DNA from: Streptomyces pyxinae
GTDB taxonomy: Bacteria > Actinomycetota > Actinomycetes > Streptomycetales > Streptomycetaceae
Length of the DNA: 64,000 nucleotides
NCBI RefSeq assembly: GCF_024756275.1
Contig: NZ_JANUGQ010000011.1
Span: 124,001-188,000 of the forward strand
Reading direction: 5' to 3'
In this document: positions 1 to 7,542 of the stretch, piece after piece
Numbering within the stretch: the stretch's first letter is position 1
Layout of the letters: each line of letters begins with the position of its first letter
Program-made: the position numbers and the translations under genes
Notes under the pieces: model-generated
Told to the model about the DNA's origin: nothing
The model's input: the letters and a program-made list of their open reading frames with translations, nothing else
Databases searched by the model: none

Positions 1-12
1 CCGCCACGGGCG

Positions 13-147
13 GTCCCCACCGGAAACCACTGAACCCACCGGAACCCACTGAACCCACGGGGACCCACCGGTTCCACCAGAACCCACGGGGGCCCACCGG
101 TCCCGTCGGAACCCGCTGGTCCCCACCGGACCCACTCCTTCCGAGAG
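13..147. repeat. degenerate tandem repeat upstream of the first gene
   Basis: About seven imperfect copies of a roughly 19-base unit built on accggaacccactgaaccc run up to just before the first start codon. All three forward frames are proline-rich; frame 2 is open from the left edge to a TGA at 50-52, so the tail of an upstream gene cannot be excluded but is not supported by any recognisable motif. Confidence 0.6.
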
Positions 148-163
148 GTCGTGTCACACCACC

Positions 164-1519
164 ATGCCCACTCCTGCCGCCCACCCGGCGCGTCCGGCCC
201 CCGGCCACCTCGACACCGCCGCCCGCAGAGTCGTCTACCTGCCCGTCAACCGGCCCTTCGAGGACGCCTTCCGCTCCGTCGCCGCGGAGGTGTCGGCCCT
301 GCCGGACGCCGCTCGCGACGGGGTCACCCTGCTCGTCGTGGACGACTGCCCGGAGGAGGTGTCCAAGGCCAACCGGCGGGTGACCGACGAGGTCGCCGGC
401 GCCTCGGGGCTCCGGACCCGCGTACTGGACGGTGACGGCTGGCGGCGCCTGGCCGACGACATCCTGGCGGCGTCCGGCCTGTCCGCCGGCGACCGCGACC
501 TCGCCCGGGCCGCGCTGGTCAAACCGACCGGCTCCTACGGGGCGGGCCCCAACAAGGCGGCCCTGGTGGCCGCCCTCGAAGGCGCCGTCTCCCTGCACCG
601 CCGGGACAGCGACCAGATCACCCGGGTCGACCGGACCACCGGCGCCAGTCCCCTCCGGGTGGAGGCCGAACTGCTGGACCGGGGCCGGGCCGGGGACGAC
701 TCCGGAGCCCACTGCGTCGGCTCCTCGCTGACCGGCCGCCCCACCCGCGACCGGCGCGACCTGGAACACGGCGCCGCCGACTACGCCGAGCGTATCGACG
801 CCCTGAGCCGGCTCACCCCGGACCGGCCCCGGCCGCCGCGCCCGGAGGAGCCGGGCCCGCCGGAACGGGTTACCCTGCACGGGGCGGAGAGCGCCGAACG
901 CGACCACACGGGCACCGTGGAGATGGGCATCGCCGCCCTCCGCACCGTGTACGAGTGGATTCCGGAGATGCCCGCGGTGGGCATCCTCGGCAGCGACTAC
1001 TTCCAGAAGGGTCTGCTCTACCAACTCGGCCTGCCCGTCTACCATCACAACCTGACCGCCCGGCATGTCTACGAGCCCTGGCGGGCCGAACAGAGCAGCA
1101 CCGCCCATCTCGGCTGGTACGCCCGCGCCGAACTGCGGTACGCGATACTGCGCCGCCACTGGAACGCCTTCAACCAGGCGCTGCTGGCCGACCGCCGACG
1201 CGTCCTGAGGGACGGCCGGTTCGACTCCACGGCCTACGGCGAGCTGTTCACCGACGCCCTGCGCCGGGGTGCCGGGGAAGCGGAGCGCATCCCGGACGCC
1301 TATGTGGCGGTGTACCGCGAGGCGGCCGGCGCGGCCTCCGGCGAGCTCCGGCGACGGCTGGAGATCCGGATCGCCGCGCTGGAGGACGAGGCCGGCTCGG
1401 CGGCGGCGTATGTGGCGGACGCCGTCCATGAGTTCGCGGGCCTGGCACGTGTCTGGCCCGCCCTGATCGCGGCGGCGGGCCGGGCCGGCCGGGACACCTC
1501 ACTGGAGGCGTACACCTGA
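164..1519 (+). CDS. DUF6271-like protein, possible nucleotide-sugar or glycosyltransferase-like fold
   Basis: A 451-residue protein without signal peptide or membrane segment. From memory it resembles actinobacterial DUF6271 proteins: an N-terminal VVYLPVNRP segment, a Rossmann-like strand VTLLVVDDC, then SYGAGPNK leading to the acidic motif HRRDSDQ at residues 145-151 and GSDYF at about 276-280. The spaced acidic residues after a hydrophobic strand recall the DxD metal site of GT-A glycosyltransferases, which is inference only. The ATG at 164 has only a distant purine run (gagagg at 143-148), so the start is uncertain. It lies 125 bases upstream of an asparagine-synthetase-like gene on the same strand, suggesting a joint, probably specialised-metabolite, role. 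The function is unknown. Confidence 0.6.
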   Translation: MPTPAAHPARPAPGHLDTAARRVVYLPVNRPFEDAFRSVAAEVSALPDAARDGVTLLVVDDCPEEVSKANRRVTDEVAGASGLRTRVLDGDGWRRLADDILAASGLSAGDRDLARAALVKPTGSYGAGPNKAALVAALEGAVSLHRRDSDQITRVDRTTGASPLRVEAELLDRGRAGDDSGAHCVGSSLTGRPTRDRRDLEHGAADYAERIDALSRLTPDRPRPPRPEEPGPPERVTLHGAESAERDHTGTVEMGIAALRTVYEWIPEMPAVGILGSDYFQKGLLYQLGLPVYHHNLTARHVYEPWRAEQSSTAHLGWYARAELRYAILRRHWNAFNQALLADRRRVLRDGRFDSTAYGELFTDALRRGAGEAERIPDAYVAVYREAAGAASGELRRRLEIRIAALEDEAGSAAAYVADAVHEFAGLARVWPALIAAAGRAGRDTSLEAYT

Positions 1520-1644
1520 GGGCGCCCGGTGCCCGATACGCGGAGAGCCTGAGCGAGGCCGGGCAAGGCCGGGCAAGTACGGGCACAACGCGGTGAGAAC
1601 CGACACGTACGAGCACGTCAGGAACGACCGGAGAGGACGACATC

Positions 1645-3414
1645 ATGTGCGGCATCGGCGGAATCCTGCTGAAGCGGCGTACATCCGCCGACCGCGACGG
1701 AATGATGCGGCGGCTGGGGGCCTCGCTGGCGCACCGGGGGAGAAGCGCCGAGGGGGCCTACACGGACCAGCGGATGGCTCTGCACTGCGCACGGCACGCC
1801 GTCATCGCCGTCGAGGAGGCGCGGCAGCCGCTCTTCGACTCCGGACGCGACCTGGTCATGGTGGGCAACGGGGAGATCCTGAACTACCGTGACCTGAAGG
1901 CGAGGTTGAGCCCCGAGCGGGCGCGCGGGCTGCGCCCGGGGGACCTCCAGGTCGCGCTGGAGCTCTACGCCGGCCGTGGCGTCGCCGCCTTCGAGGAACT
2001 GCGCGGACCGTTCGCGCTCGCGGTGTGGGACGGGGCGGCCGGAGAGCTGACCCTCACCCGGGACCGGCTGGGCGAACGGCCGCTCTACTACTACGACTGC
2101 CCGGACTTCTTCGCCTTCGCCTCGGAGATCCGCTGCCTGGTGGCGGCCCTGCCGGGACACCTGCTGCGCCTGGACGAGCCGAGCCTGCTGTCCTTCCTGG
2201 GCCTCGGCCGGATGGCGGAGGGCCGCACCCCGTACCGGGAGATCCGGTCCGTACCGCCGGGAGCGGTGCTGCGGGTGGGCGGCGAGGCCCCCGGGCCCCG
2301 GCCGGCGGGATCGCTCGCGCCCGTGTCGGAGCTGCGCACCGGAGCGGCCGACGAGGACGAGGTGGAACACCTCATCGACCAGGCGCACCGCCGCGCGCTG
2401 GTGGCGGACCAGCCGGTGGCGGTCGGCTTCTCCGGCGGCATCGACTCCTCGGCCGTCCTCAGGGCGGCGCTGGAGGGGGCCGGCGCGGCGGCCGTCATCA
2501 CGGTGTTCTCCGAGCGCGGGCCGGACAGCGATGTGAACCTGCGCCGCGCCCGTGCGCTGGCCCCGGCGTTCGGGGTGGAGCTGACCGAAGTGCCCTTCGC
2601 CGTCCCCACGCTCGGTGACGCGGTGGACATCCTCGACCACACGCTCGACGGCCCCGCCGCCGAACCGCTCGTCCTGCACAACGACGCCCTGCACGCGGCC
2701 GCCCGCGGCCACTCCGCCGTGCTCCTGGGCGGCCACGGCGCCGACGAGGTGTTCGGCGGCTATGTCCGCTACGCCGCGCTCCGCGCCGGGACGGAACACA
2801 CCACCACGGCGGAGTGGATGGCCGCGTCCGCCTGGGAGCGGTGGAACCGCGCGGCCGGCTGGCGGAAGTTCGCCGAGGAGTTCGCCGCGCCCGGACTGCT
2901 CGCCGCGCCCCTCACCCCGGCCGACCCGCTGGAGCGGCCCTTCCCCTACGCCGACGCCGAGGAGAGCGACCCCGTGCTCTTCGGCCAGGCGCTGGACCTC
3001 TTCCGGCTGATGACCTACGACAACTTCCGGGCCACCGACGAGAACGGCCTGGCCCGGCAGGTGGAGGTGCGGTCGCCGTTCTTCGACATCGACCTCGTGG
3101 CGGGTGTCTTCAGTCTCCCCGTGGACCGCCGGCTGGGGCAGGGCGCGCCCAAGCACCTGTTGCGCCGGGTGTTCCGGAACACCGCCCTCGCCGGGGCGTT
3201 CACCGAGCACAAGGTGGGTTTCGACGACCACTTCTCGTACTCGGACTGGATGACCGACAACTGGCCCGGCTTCTCCGGCGCCATTGTCGACGGACCGCTG
3301 AAGGGGACCGGGATACTGCGCGACGGCGCTCTGGACGGTCTGGAGAGGCTCGACTGGCGCACGCTGTGGCGCCTGTTCGCCCTGTCCACCTGGCTGAACC
3401 GCGCGGCCGCCTGA
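1645..3414 (+). CDS. asparagine synthase-like amidotransferase
   Basis: A 589-residue class II glutamine amidotransferase joined to an AANH ATP-pyrophosphatase domain, as in AsnB. The mature N-terminal nucleophile Cys2 (MCGIGGIL) and the NGEILN segment are present. The synthetase half has the PP-loop SGGIDSSA at about residue 263, GGHGADEVFGGY, and VRSPFFDIDLV. The usual RGPDG stretch of the amidotransferase domain is altered to RGRSAEG, and the HxRLxI region is also divergent. This suggests a secondary-metabolism or amide-forming homologue rather than housekeeping AsnB. A ribosome binding site ggagagga precedes the ATG. The DUF6271-like gene immediately upstream is the likely functional partner. 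The substrate cannot be deduced from the sequence. Confidence 0.85.
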   Translation: MCGIGGILLKRRTSADRDGMMRRLGASLAHRGRSAEGAYTDQRMALHCARHAVIAVEEARQPLFDSGRDLVMVGNGEILNYRDLKARLSPERARGLRPGDLQVALELYAGRGVAAFEELRGPFALAVWDGAAGELTLTRDRLGERPLYYYDCPDFFAFASEIRCLVAALPGHLLRLDEPSLLSFLGLGRMAEGRTPYREIRSVPPGAVLRVGGEAPGPRPAGSLAPVSELRTGAADEDEVEHLIDQAHRRALVADQPVAVGFSGGIDSSAVLRAALEGAGAAAVITVFSERGPDSDVNLRRARALAPAFGVELTEVPFAVPTLGDAVDILDHTLDGPAAEPLVLHNDALHAAARGHSAVLLGGHGADEVFGGYVRYAALRAGTEHTTTAEWMAASAWERWNRAAGWRKFAEEFAAPGLLAAPLTPADPLERPFPYADAEESDPVLFGQALDLFRLMTYDNFRATDENGLARQVEVRSPFFDIDLVAGVFSLPVDRRLGQGAPKHLLRRVFRNTALAGAFTEHKVGFDDHFSYSDWMTDNWPGFSGAIVDGPLKGTGILRDGALDGLERLDWRTLWRLFALSTWLNRAAA

Positions 3415-3514
3415 GCCCGGCCGCCCGCCGCCCCAGGGGGGAGGGCGGCCCGCCCGGGCGGCGCGCTCGCGCTCAGCGGGCGTCCCCGGCGGGCGTCCTC
3501 ACGGCTCTCCCCGG

Positions 3515-3553
3515 CGGTTCTCCTCAGCGGTTCTCCTCAGCGAGTCTCCTCAG
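3515..3553. repeat. 13-base tandem repeat, three copies
   Basis: Three consecutive copies of cggttctcctcag (the third differs at two bases) lie between the amidotransferase gene and the convergent histidine kinase gene. The last copy covers the kinase stop codon, so the repeat is 3'-terminal and may reflect slippage. Confidence 0.8.
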
Positions 3554-5280
3554 TGGGCGTCCTCGCGGGAGGCGGCGAGGGTGACCACGAACCGGGTGCC
3601 GGGGGAGTGGTCCGGGTCGATCCGGATGCCGCCGCCGTGGTAGTCGGCGATCTTCTTGCAGAGCGCCAGGCCGATCCCATTGCCCGGGTACTGGTCGCGG
3701 GTGTGCAGCCGCTGGAAGATCACGAAGACCTTCTCCGCGTACTCCGGGTCGATCCCGATGCCGTTGTCGCTCACCGACAGCTCCCAGAATCCGGCGCCGC
3801 CCGCCTCCCCGGCCTCCGTCCGCCGGACGCCGACGCGCACCCTCGGCGGGGTGCCGGGGGTACGGAACTTGACGGCGTTGGAGATCAGGTTCTGGAGCAG
3901 CATGGTGAGCTGCGTCGGGTCACCGGGCACGGTGGGCAGCGGATCGTGGGTGAGCACCGTGCCGGTCTCCTCCAGCGCCAGGCTCAGTGACTGCCGTACG
4001 CCGTCGAGCACGTGCTCCAGGTCGACCGGCACGTCCTCGGCGTGCAGCCGGCCCACCCGGGAGAAGGTCAGCAGGTCGTTGATGAGGTTCTGCATGCGGT
4101 GCGCGCCGTCCACCGCGAAGTCGATGTACTGCTTGCCCCGCGCGTCGAGCCGGTCCCCGTACCGGCGCTCCAGCAGCTGGCAGAAGCTGGCCACCTTGCG
4201 CAGCGGCTCCTGGAGGTCGTGCGAGGCGACATAGGCGAACTGCTCCAGTTCCGCGTTGGAGCGCTTGAGCTCGGTGCTCCGGGCCAGCAGCTGTGCCCGG
4301 GCCCGGTGGCTGTACGCCAGCTCCTCGGCCAGCCGGTGGCGCATCGCCTCCACGTCCGTCGCCAGCAGCCGGATGTCGGCCGGCCCGGTCGCGGCCACCG
4401 GGTGGTCGAAGTGGCCGGAGGCGACCCGGCGTACATCGGAGGAGAGCCCGGCCAGCGGCACGCCCACCGCCCGGCGCAGCCCGACGAACGCCGCCGCCAT
4501 CAGCGCCAGCACCACCAGCGCGATGGCCGAGAAGACCCAGTTCCGGAGCGTCCGGACGTGCTGGAGATCGGCCCGCGCCCGGTCCCGCTGCGCCTGGAGG
4601 TGGTCCTGCTGGGCGGTGATCGCCACCCGCAGCGCGTCGAAGGCGCTCTTGCCCTCGGCCGCCCGCTGCCGGGCCGTCTGGAGGGGCGCGGGCGAGCCGA
4701 CCACGGGCCGGGCGAACTCCGACTGCCACCGCTCCGCGCGCTCCAGCACCGCGCGGAGCCGCTCCGCGCCCTCGGCGTCCCCCGCGTCCAGGACGCGCAG
4801 CCGCTCGACAGCGTCCCGCTGCTGCTTCTGGCCCGCGTAGTAGGGCTCCAGGAACTCCCGGTTGCCGCTGGTGCCGTAGCCCCGGACCCCGGTCTCCTGG
4901 TCGACCAGCGCCCCCTCCAGCCGTACGGAGGCGATCAGGGCCGGCGTCGAACGGTCGACCAGCCGGTCGCTGACCTCGCTGGAGTGCCCGAACAGCCAGG
5001 CCCCGCAGGCCGCCAGCACCAGCAGCACCGCCAGCGCCGCGCCACTGCCCGCGGTGAGCCACCGCTGCGTCGTCCAGCTGGTCACCGGCCCCCCGACGGG
5101 CGACCCACCCGCCGCGGGGGCGGACGCGGGGCCTGAATCGGGGCCGGACGCGGAACCGTGCTGGGCCGGGACACCGGCGGGCGGGTCTCCGGCGCGAAGG
5201 CCGGTCGGGGCGGTCACGTCGCTGGTGTCTCTTCCACTCAGGGGCTCCTCGGGTGCCACACGGGCACTCGGAGGCCGCAC
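3550..5280 (-). CDS. CHASE3-HAMP sensor histidine kinase
   Basis: A 576-residue membrane sensor kinase. It has a proline/alanine-rich N-terminus, then a first membrane helix near residues 74-98. An extracytoplasmic CHASE3-like domain follows (SVRLEGALVDQETGVRGY, a family signature), then a second helix near 243-264 and a HAMP linker. The HisKA dimerisation helix has the phospho-acceptor His354 in YVASHDLQEPLRK. The HATPase domain shows N (LISNAVKF), G1 (SDNGIGIDPE) and G2 (GNGIGLALCKKI) boxes. This is the phytochrome-type HisKA subclass. The GTG start at 5280 lacks a clear ribosome binding site, so translation may begin further in. The gene diverges from a REC protein 117 bases away, which is its probable cognate partner. 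The stimulus is unknown. Confidence 0.88.
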   Translation of the reverse strand: MRPPSARVAPEEPLSGRDTSDVTAPTGLRAGDPPAGVPAQHGSASGPDSGPASAPAAGGSPVGGPVTSWTTQRWLTAGSGAALAVLLVLAACGAWLFGHSSEVSDRLVDRSTPALIASVRLEGALVDQETGVRGYGTSGNREFLEPYYAGQKQQRDAVERLRVLDAGDAEGAERLRAVLERAERWQSEFARPVVGSPAPLQTARQRAAEGKSAFDALRVAITAQQDHLQAQRDRARADLQHVRTLRNWVFSAIALVVLALMAAAFVGLRRAVGVPLAGLSSDVRRVASGHFDHPVAATGPADIRLLATDVEAMRHRLAEELAYSHRARAQLLARSTELKRSNAELEQFAYVASHDLQEPLRKVASFCQLLERRYGDRLDARGKQYIDFAVDGAHRMQNLINDLLTFSRVGRLHAEDVPVDLEHVLDGVRQSLSLALEETGTVLTHDPLPTVPGDPTQLTMLLQNLISNAVKFRTPGTPPRVRVGVRRTEAGEAGGAGFWELSVSDNGIGIDPEYAEKVFVIFQRLHTRDQYPGNGIGLALCKKIADYHGGGIRIDPDHSPGTRFVVTLAASREDAH

Positions 5281-5349
5281 GGGCGCTCGGGGGTCCCACG
5301 GGGCCGGCGCCTCGGGGCGGCGCCGCGAGCACTGATCCTACCGCCGCTC

Positions 5350-5391
5350 GACAACCTGAGTTGTCGGGCGGTGGGGTGGGGTGCCTATGAT
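5350..5391 (+). promoter_or_regulatory. palindrome plus promoter for a probable leaderless response-regulator transcript
   Basis: A perfect inverted repeat GACAAC-ctga-GTTGTC occupies 5350-5365 and overlaps a -35-like TTGTCG (5361-5366). A -10-like TATGAT sits at 5386-5391 with a 19-base spacer. The A of the ATG at 5398 lies seven bases after the -10, where transcription would normally start, and no ribosome binding site is present. On the other strand a TAGGAT at 5334-5339 could be a kinase -10. The palindrome sits where it could control both genes. Confidence 0.55.
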
Positions 5392-5397
5392 GCGGCC

Positions 5398-6420
5398 ATG
5401 GCGCTGAACCCGCCCGCAGACACCGTGCCCGGCGCCCCCGCCGGAGCCGCCGCCCCTGGCGCTCCCGCCGGACCTGCCGGACCTCTCGACTTCGAGGAGT
5501 CCGGCGAGTTCGCGGCGCTCGCCGTGCGCGCCGTCGCCCGGCTGACCCGGGAGCTGGCCGCCGTCCGCCCCGGCGCGGACGGTGACCGGACCGGCACCCC
5601 GGGTGCCCCGACCGAGGCGGACGGCGGCCCGGCCGGGCCCGGAAGCCCCGGCCCGACCGGCCTCCCTGCCGCTCCCGGCATTCCGGGGGACCCAGGCGCC
5701 CCCGGCGTTCCCGGTGACCCCGCCGTGGCCGCCGTCCCCGACTGGGACGACCCACTGACCTGTCTCCGAATCCTCTCGCACCTCCGCCGGGCGGTGGGGG
5801 AGTGCGCGGACCAGGTGGCGGCCGCCGCCGCCCGGGCGGGCGCGAGCTATCCGCAACTCGGTGAGGCGTGGGGGGTCAGCAGGCAGGGCGCCCGCAAGCG
5901 CTGGCCGGGCCTGGTCTTCACTGCCGAGCCCCCCACGCGTCCCCTTCCCCACTCGGACACCAGGAGCCCCGCAATCAACACTCACACCGTTCCCCGCGCG
6001 TACACCGTCCTGCTGGTCGAGGACGACGAGGCCGACGCCCTGCTCATCTCCGAGGCCCTGGAGGAGCGGGAGATGGTGCGGCACATCCACCGGGCCGACC
6101 ACGGCGTGGCCGCCCTGGAATACCTGCGCGACCCGGCGGCCGAGCTGCCCGACCTGATCGTGCTGGACCTCAACATGCCCCGGATGAACGGCCGGGAACT
6201 GCTGAACGTCCTGAAGAAGGACCCCGAGCTGGCCACCATCCCGGTGGTGGTCCTCACCACCTCGTCCGCCCCCGACGACATCGAGGACGCCTACCGGCAG
6301 CACGCCAACGCCTATGTCACCAAGCCGGTGAACTTCGACGAGTTCATCCACTCGGTGCAGAGCATCGACACCTTCTTCCTGGACACCGCCACCACCCCGG
6401 GAGTCACCAAGCCCCGCTGA
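5398..6420 (+). CDS. response regulator with N-terminal HTH-like and Gly-Pro-rich extension
   Basis: A 340-residue protein. Residues 1-60 contain a conserved-looking helix (DFEESGEFAALAVRAVARL). Residues of about 60-115 are a collagen-like Gly-X-X/Pro-rich linker. About 120-180 look like a small DNA-binding module (SYPQLGEAWGVSRQGARKRWPG, HTH-like). From about 202 a complete REC domain follows: acidic pocket VEDDEAD, phospho-acceptor Asp257 in VLDLNMP, TTSSAP and the conserved lysine in VTKPV. The REC domain is of the Rcp1 (phytochrome partner) type, usually a stand-alone protein. No ATG or GTG occurs at the domain boundary, so translation as a single polypeptide is favoured. It diverges from the histidine kinase and is its likely target. 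The start at 5398 is chosen because it fits a leaderless promoter. Confidence 0.85.
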   Translation: MALNPPADTVPGAPAGAAAPGAPAGPAGPLDFEESGEFAALAVRAVARLTRELAAVRPGADGDRTGTPGAPTEADGGPAGPGSPGPTGLPAAPGIPGDPGAPGVPGDPAVAAVPDWDDPLTCLRILSHLRRAVGECADQVAAAAARAGASYPQLGEAWGVSRQGARKRWPGLVFTAEPPTRPLPHSDTRSPAINTHTVPRAYTVLLVEDDEADALLISEALEEREMVRHIHRADHGVAALEYLRDPAAELPDLIVLDLNMPRMNGRELLNVLKKDPELATIPVVVLTTSSAPDDIEDAYRQHANAYVTKPVNFDEFIHSVQSIDTFFLDTATTPGVTKPR

Positions 6421-6435
6421 AGTGAACGCCCGTAT

Positions 6436-6458
6436 GCCCCCGGGACGGCTCCGGGGGC
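6436..6458. terminator. bidirectional hairpin terminator
   Basis: GCCCCCGG, a 7-base loop and CCGGGGGC form an 8-base-pair GC stem between the convergent response-regulator and VOC genes. Confidence 0.75.
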
Positions 6459-6501
6459 GTACGGGCGTGCCTCATGAGGGCCGGTCCCGCCGCCCCGGAG
6501 G

Positions 6502-6981
6502 TCAGCCCTCCTTCGCCGCGTCCTCCAGCCGCTGGATGTCGAGCTTCCGCATGGTGAGCATGGCCCGGAACACCCGGTCGGCCAGTGCCCGGTCCGGCGA
6601 GGAGATCAGCTCGATCAGCCGGCGCGGGGTGATCTGCCAGGACATCCCGTACTTGTCCTTGAGCCAGCCGCACTCGCTCTCCGCGCCGCCGTCGGCGGTC
6701 AGCGCCGCCCAGTAGCGGTCCACCTCCTCCTGTGAATCGCAGTGCACGATGAGCGAGACGGCCTCGCTGAAGTGGAACTCCGGGCCGCCGTTGAGTGCCA
6801 TGATCGGGTGGCCCTCCACCTCGAAGGAGACGGTCAGGACCGCGCCCGCCCGGCCGCCGGGCACCGCATCGGTGGCGTACTGCGTCCCGGTGATCCGGGA
6901 CCGGTCGAAGACCGAGGTGTAGAAGGCGGCGGCCTCCTCGGCCTGTCCGTCGAACCAGAGACATGTGGTGATCTTCTGCAT
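6502..6981 (-). CDS. VOC-superfamily PhnB-like protein
   Basis: A 159-residue protein of the vicinal-oxygen-chelate superfamily, PhnB / 3-demethylubiquinone-methyltransferase-like branch. It starts MQKITTCLWFDGQAEEAA and shows FYTSVF, MALNGGPEFHFSEAVSL and CGWLKDKYGMSWQI, all family hallmarks. The domain is a single cytoplasmic beta-alpha-beta-beta-beta module pair that normally dimerises. The substrate is unknown; true methyltransferase activity is unlikely. The start is supported by ggag eight bases upstream. It is monocistronic and convergent with the response regulator. Divergent regulation with the downstream secreted peptidase is possible but the intergenic distance is 561 bases. Confidence 0.85.
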   Translation of the reverse strand: MQKITTCLWFDGQAEEAAAFYTSVFDRSRITGTQYATDAVPGGRAGAVLTVSFEVEGHPIMALNGGPEFHFSEAVSLIVHCDSQEEVDRYWAALTADGGAESECGWLKDKYGMSWQITPRRLIELISSPDRALADRVFRAMLTMRKLDIQRLEDAAKEG

Positions 6982-7310
6982 CGTTCCGGCTCCTTGCCGT
7001 CCGCGTCGTACGGCCCCGCCCGTCCCGGCGGGGCGTGCTCGAAGGATTGACCGGACCGGACCCCGGAACTCATCGGCCGGCCCGTGACCACACCCCCGGC
7101 CGAACCCGCGCCCCGCCGCGAGCACGCGCGGTTCGCCTCCGAGCCGTTCCCCGGCCGCCCCCCCCCGGGCCCCCCGGGCCGCCCCCCGGGCCGCTTCCCG
7201 GGTCGTCCCCGTGGACAGCGCCGAACAGCGTCGCGGGGCGGCCCCGCGCCGACCGGCCGGAACGGCCGACCCCAACGAGGGCCCTTGCGGCGGAGCTTGA
7301 CCGCCCCTAA

Positions 7311-7353
7311 GTTAAGCGAGCATGTCAATCGACTTAACGTCCCAGTTGAGTCG
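7311..7353. promoter_or_regulatory. three GTTRAGTCG-like half-sites upstream of the M64 peptidase
   Basis: GTTAAGCGA at 7311-7319, its inverted relative CGACTTAAC at 7330-7338, and GTTGAGTCG at 7345-7353 form a small array of one half-site in alternating orientation. TTGACC at 7297-7302 could be a -35. The array lies inside the otherwise empty 6982-7542 interval, the rest of which is GC-rich sequence with no recognised gene. The binding protein is unknown. Confidence 0.5.
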
Positions 7354-7542
7354 TTGAACGGTCCGCGTGCGTTCGCCCGTACCGGACCGGTGAAGCACGG
7401 CCGGGCCACGCCTCCCCGCGAGGTCCGGACCGGCCCCGCCCCGTCTCCGACGGACGGGCAGCCACTTCCCCACACGCCGGCAGCCGCCGGCGTGGTGCGC
7501 TGCCCGGCGGGGTCGCCCCCCACAACCGAGGAGTGCACCTCC

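Noticed and set aside
1..52. Partial gene entering from the left edge
   Set aside because: Only 16 codons of repeat-derived sequence before a stop; nothing to support coding.
1..163. RiPP precursor upstream of the amidotransferase
   Set aside because: No short frame with start, leader-like and core-like parts; just a degenerate repeat.
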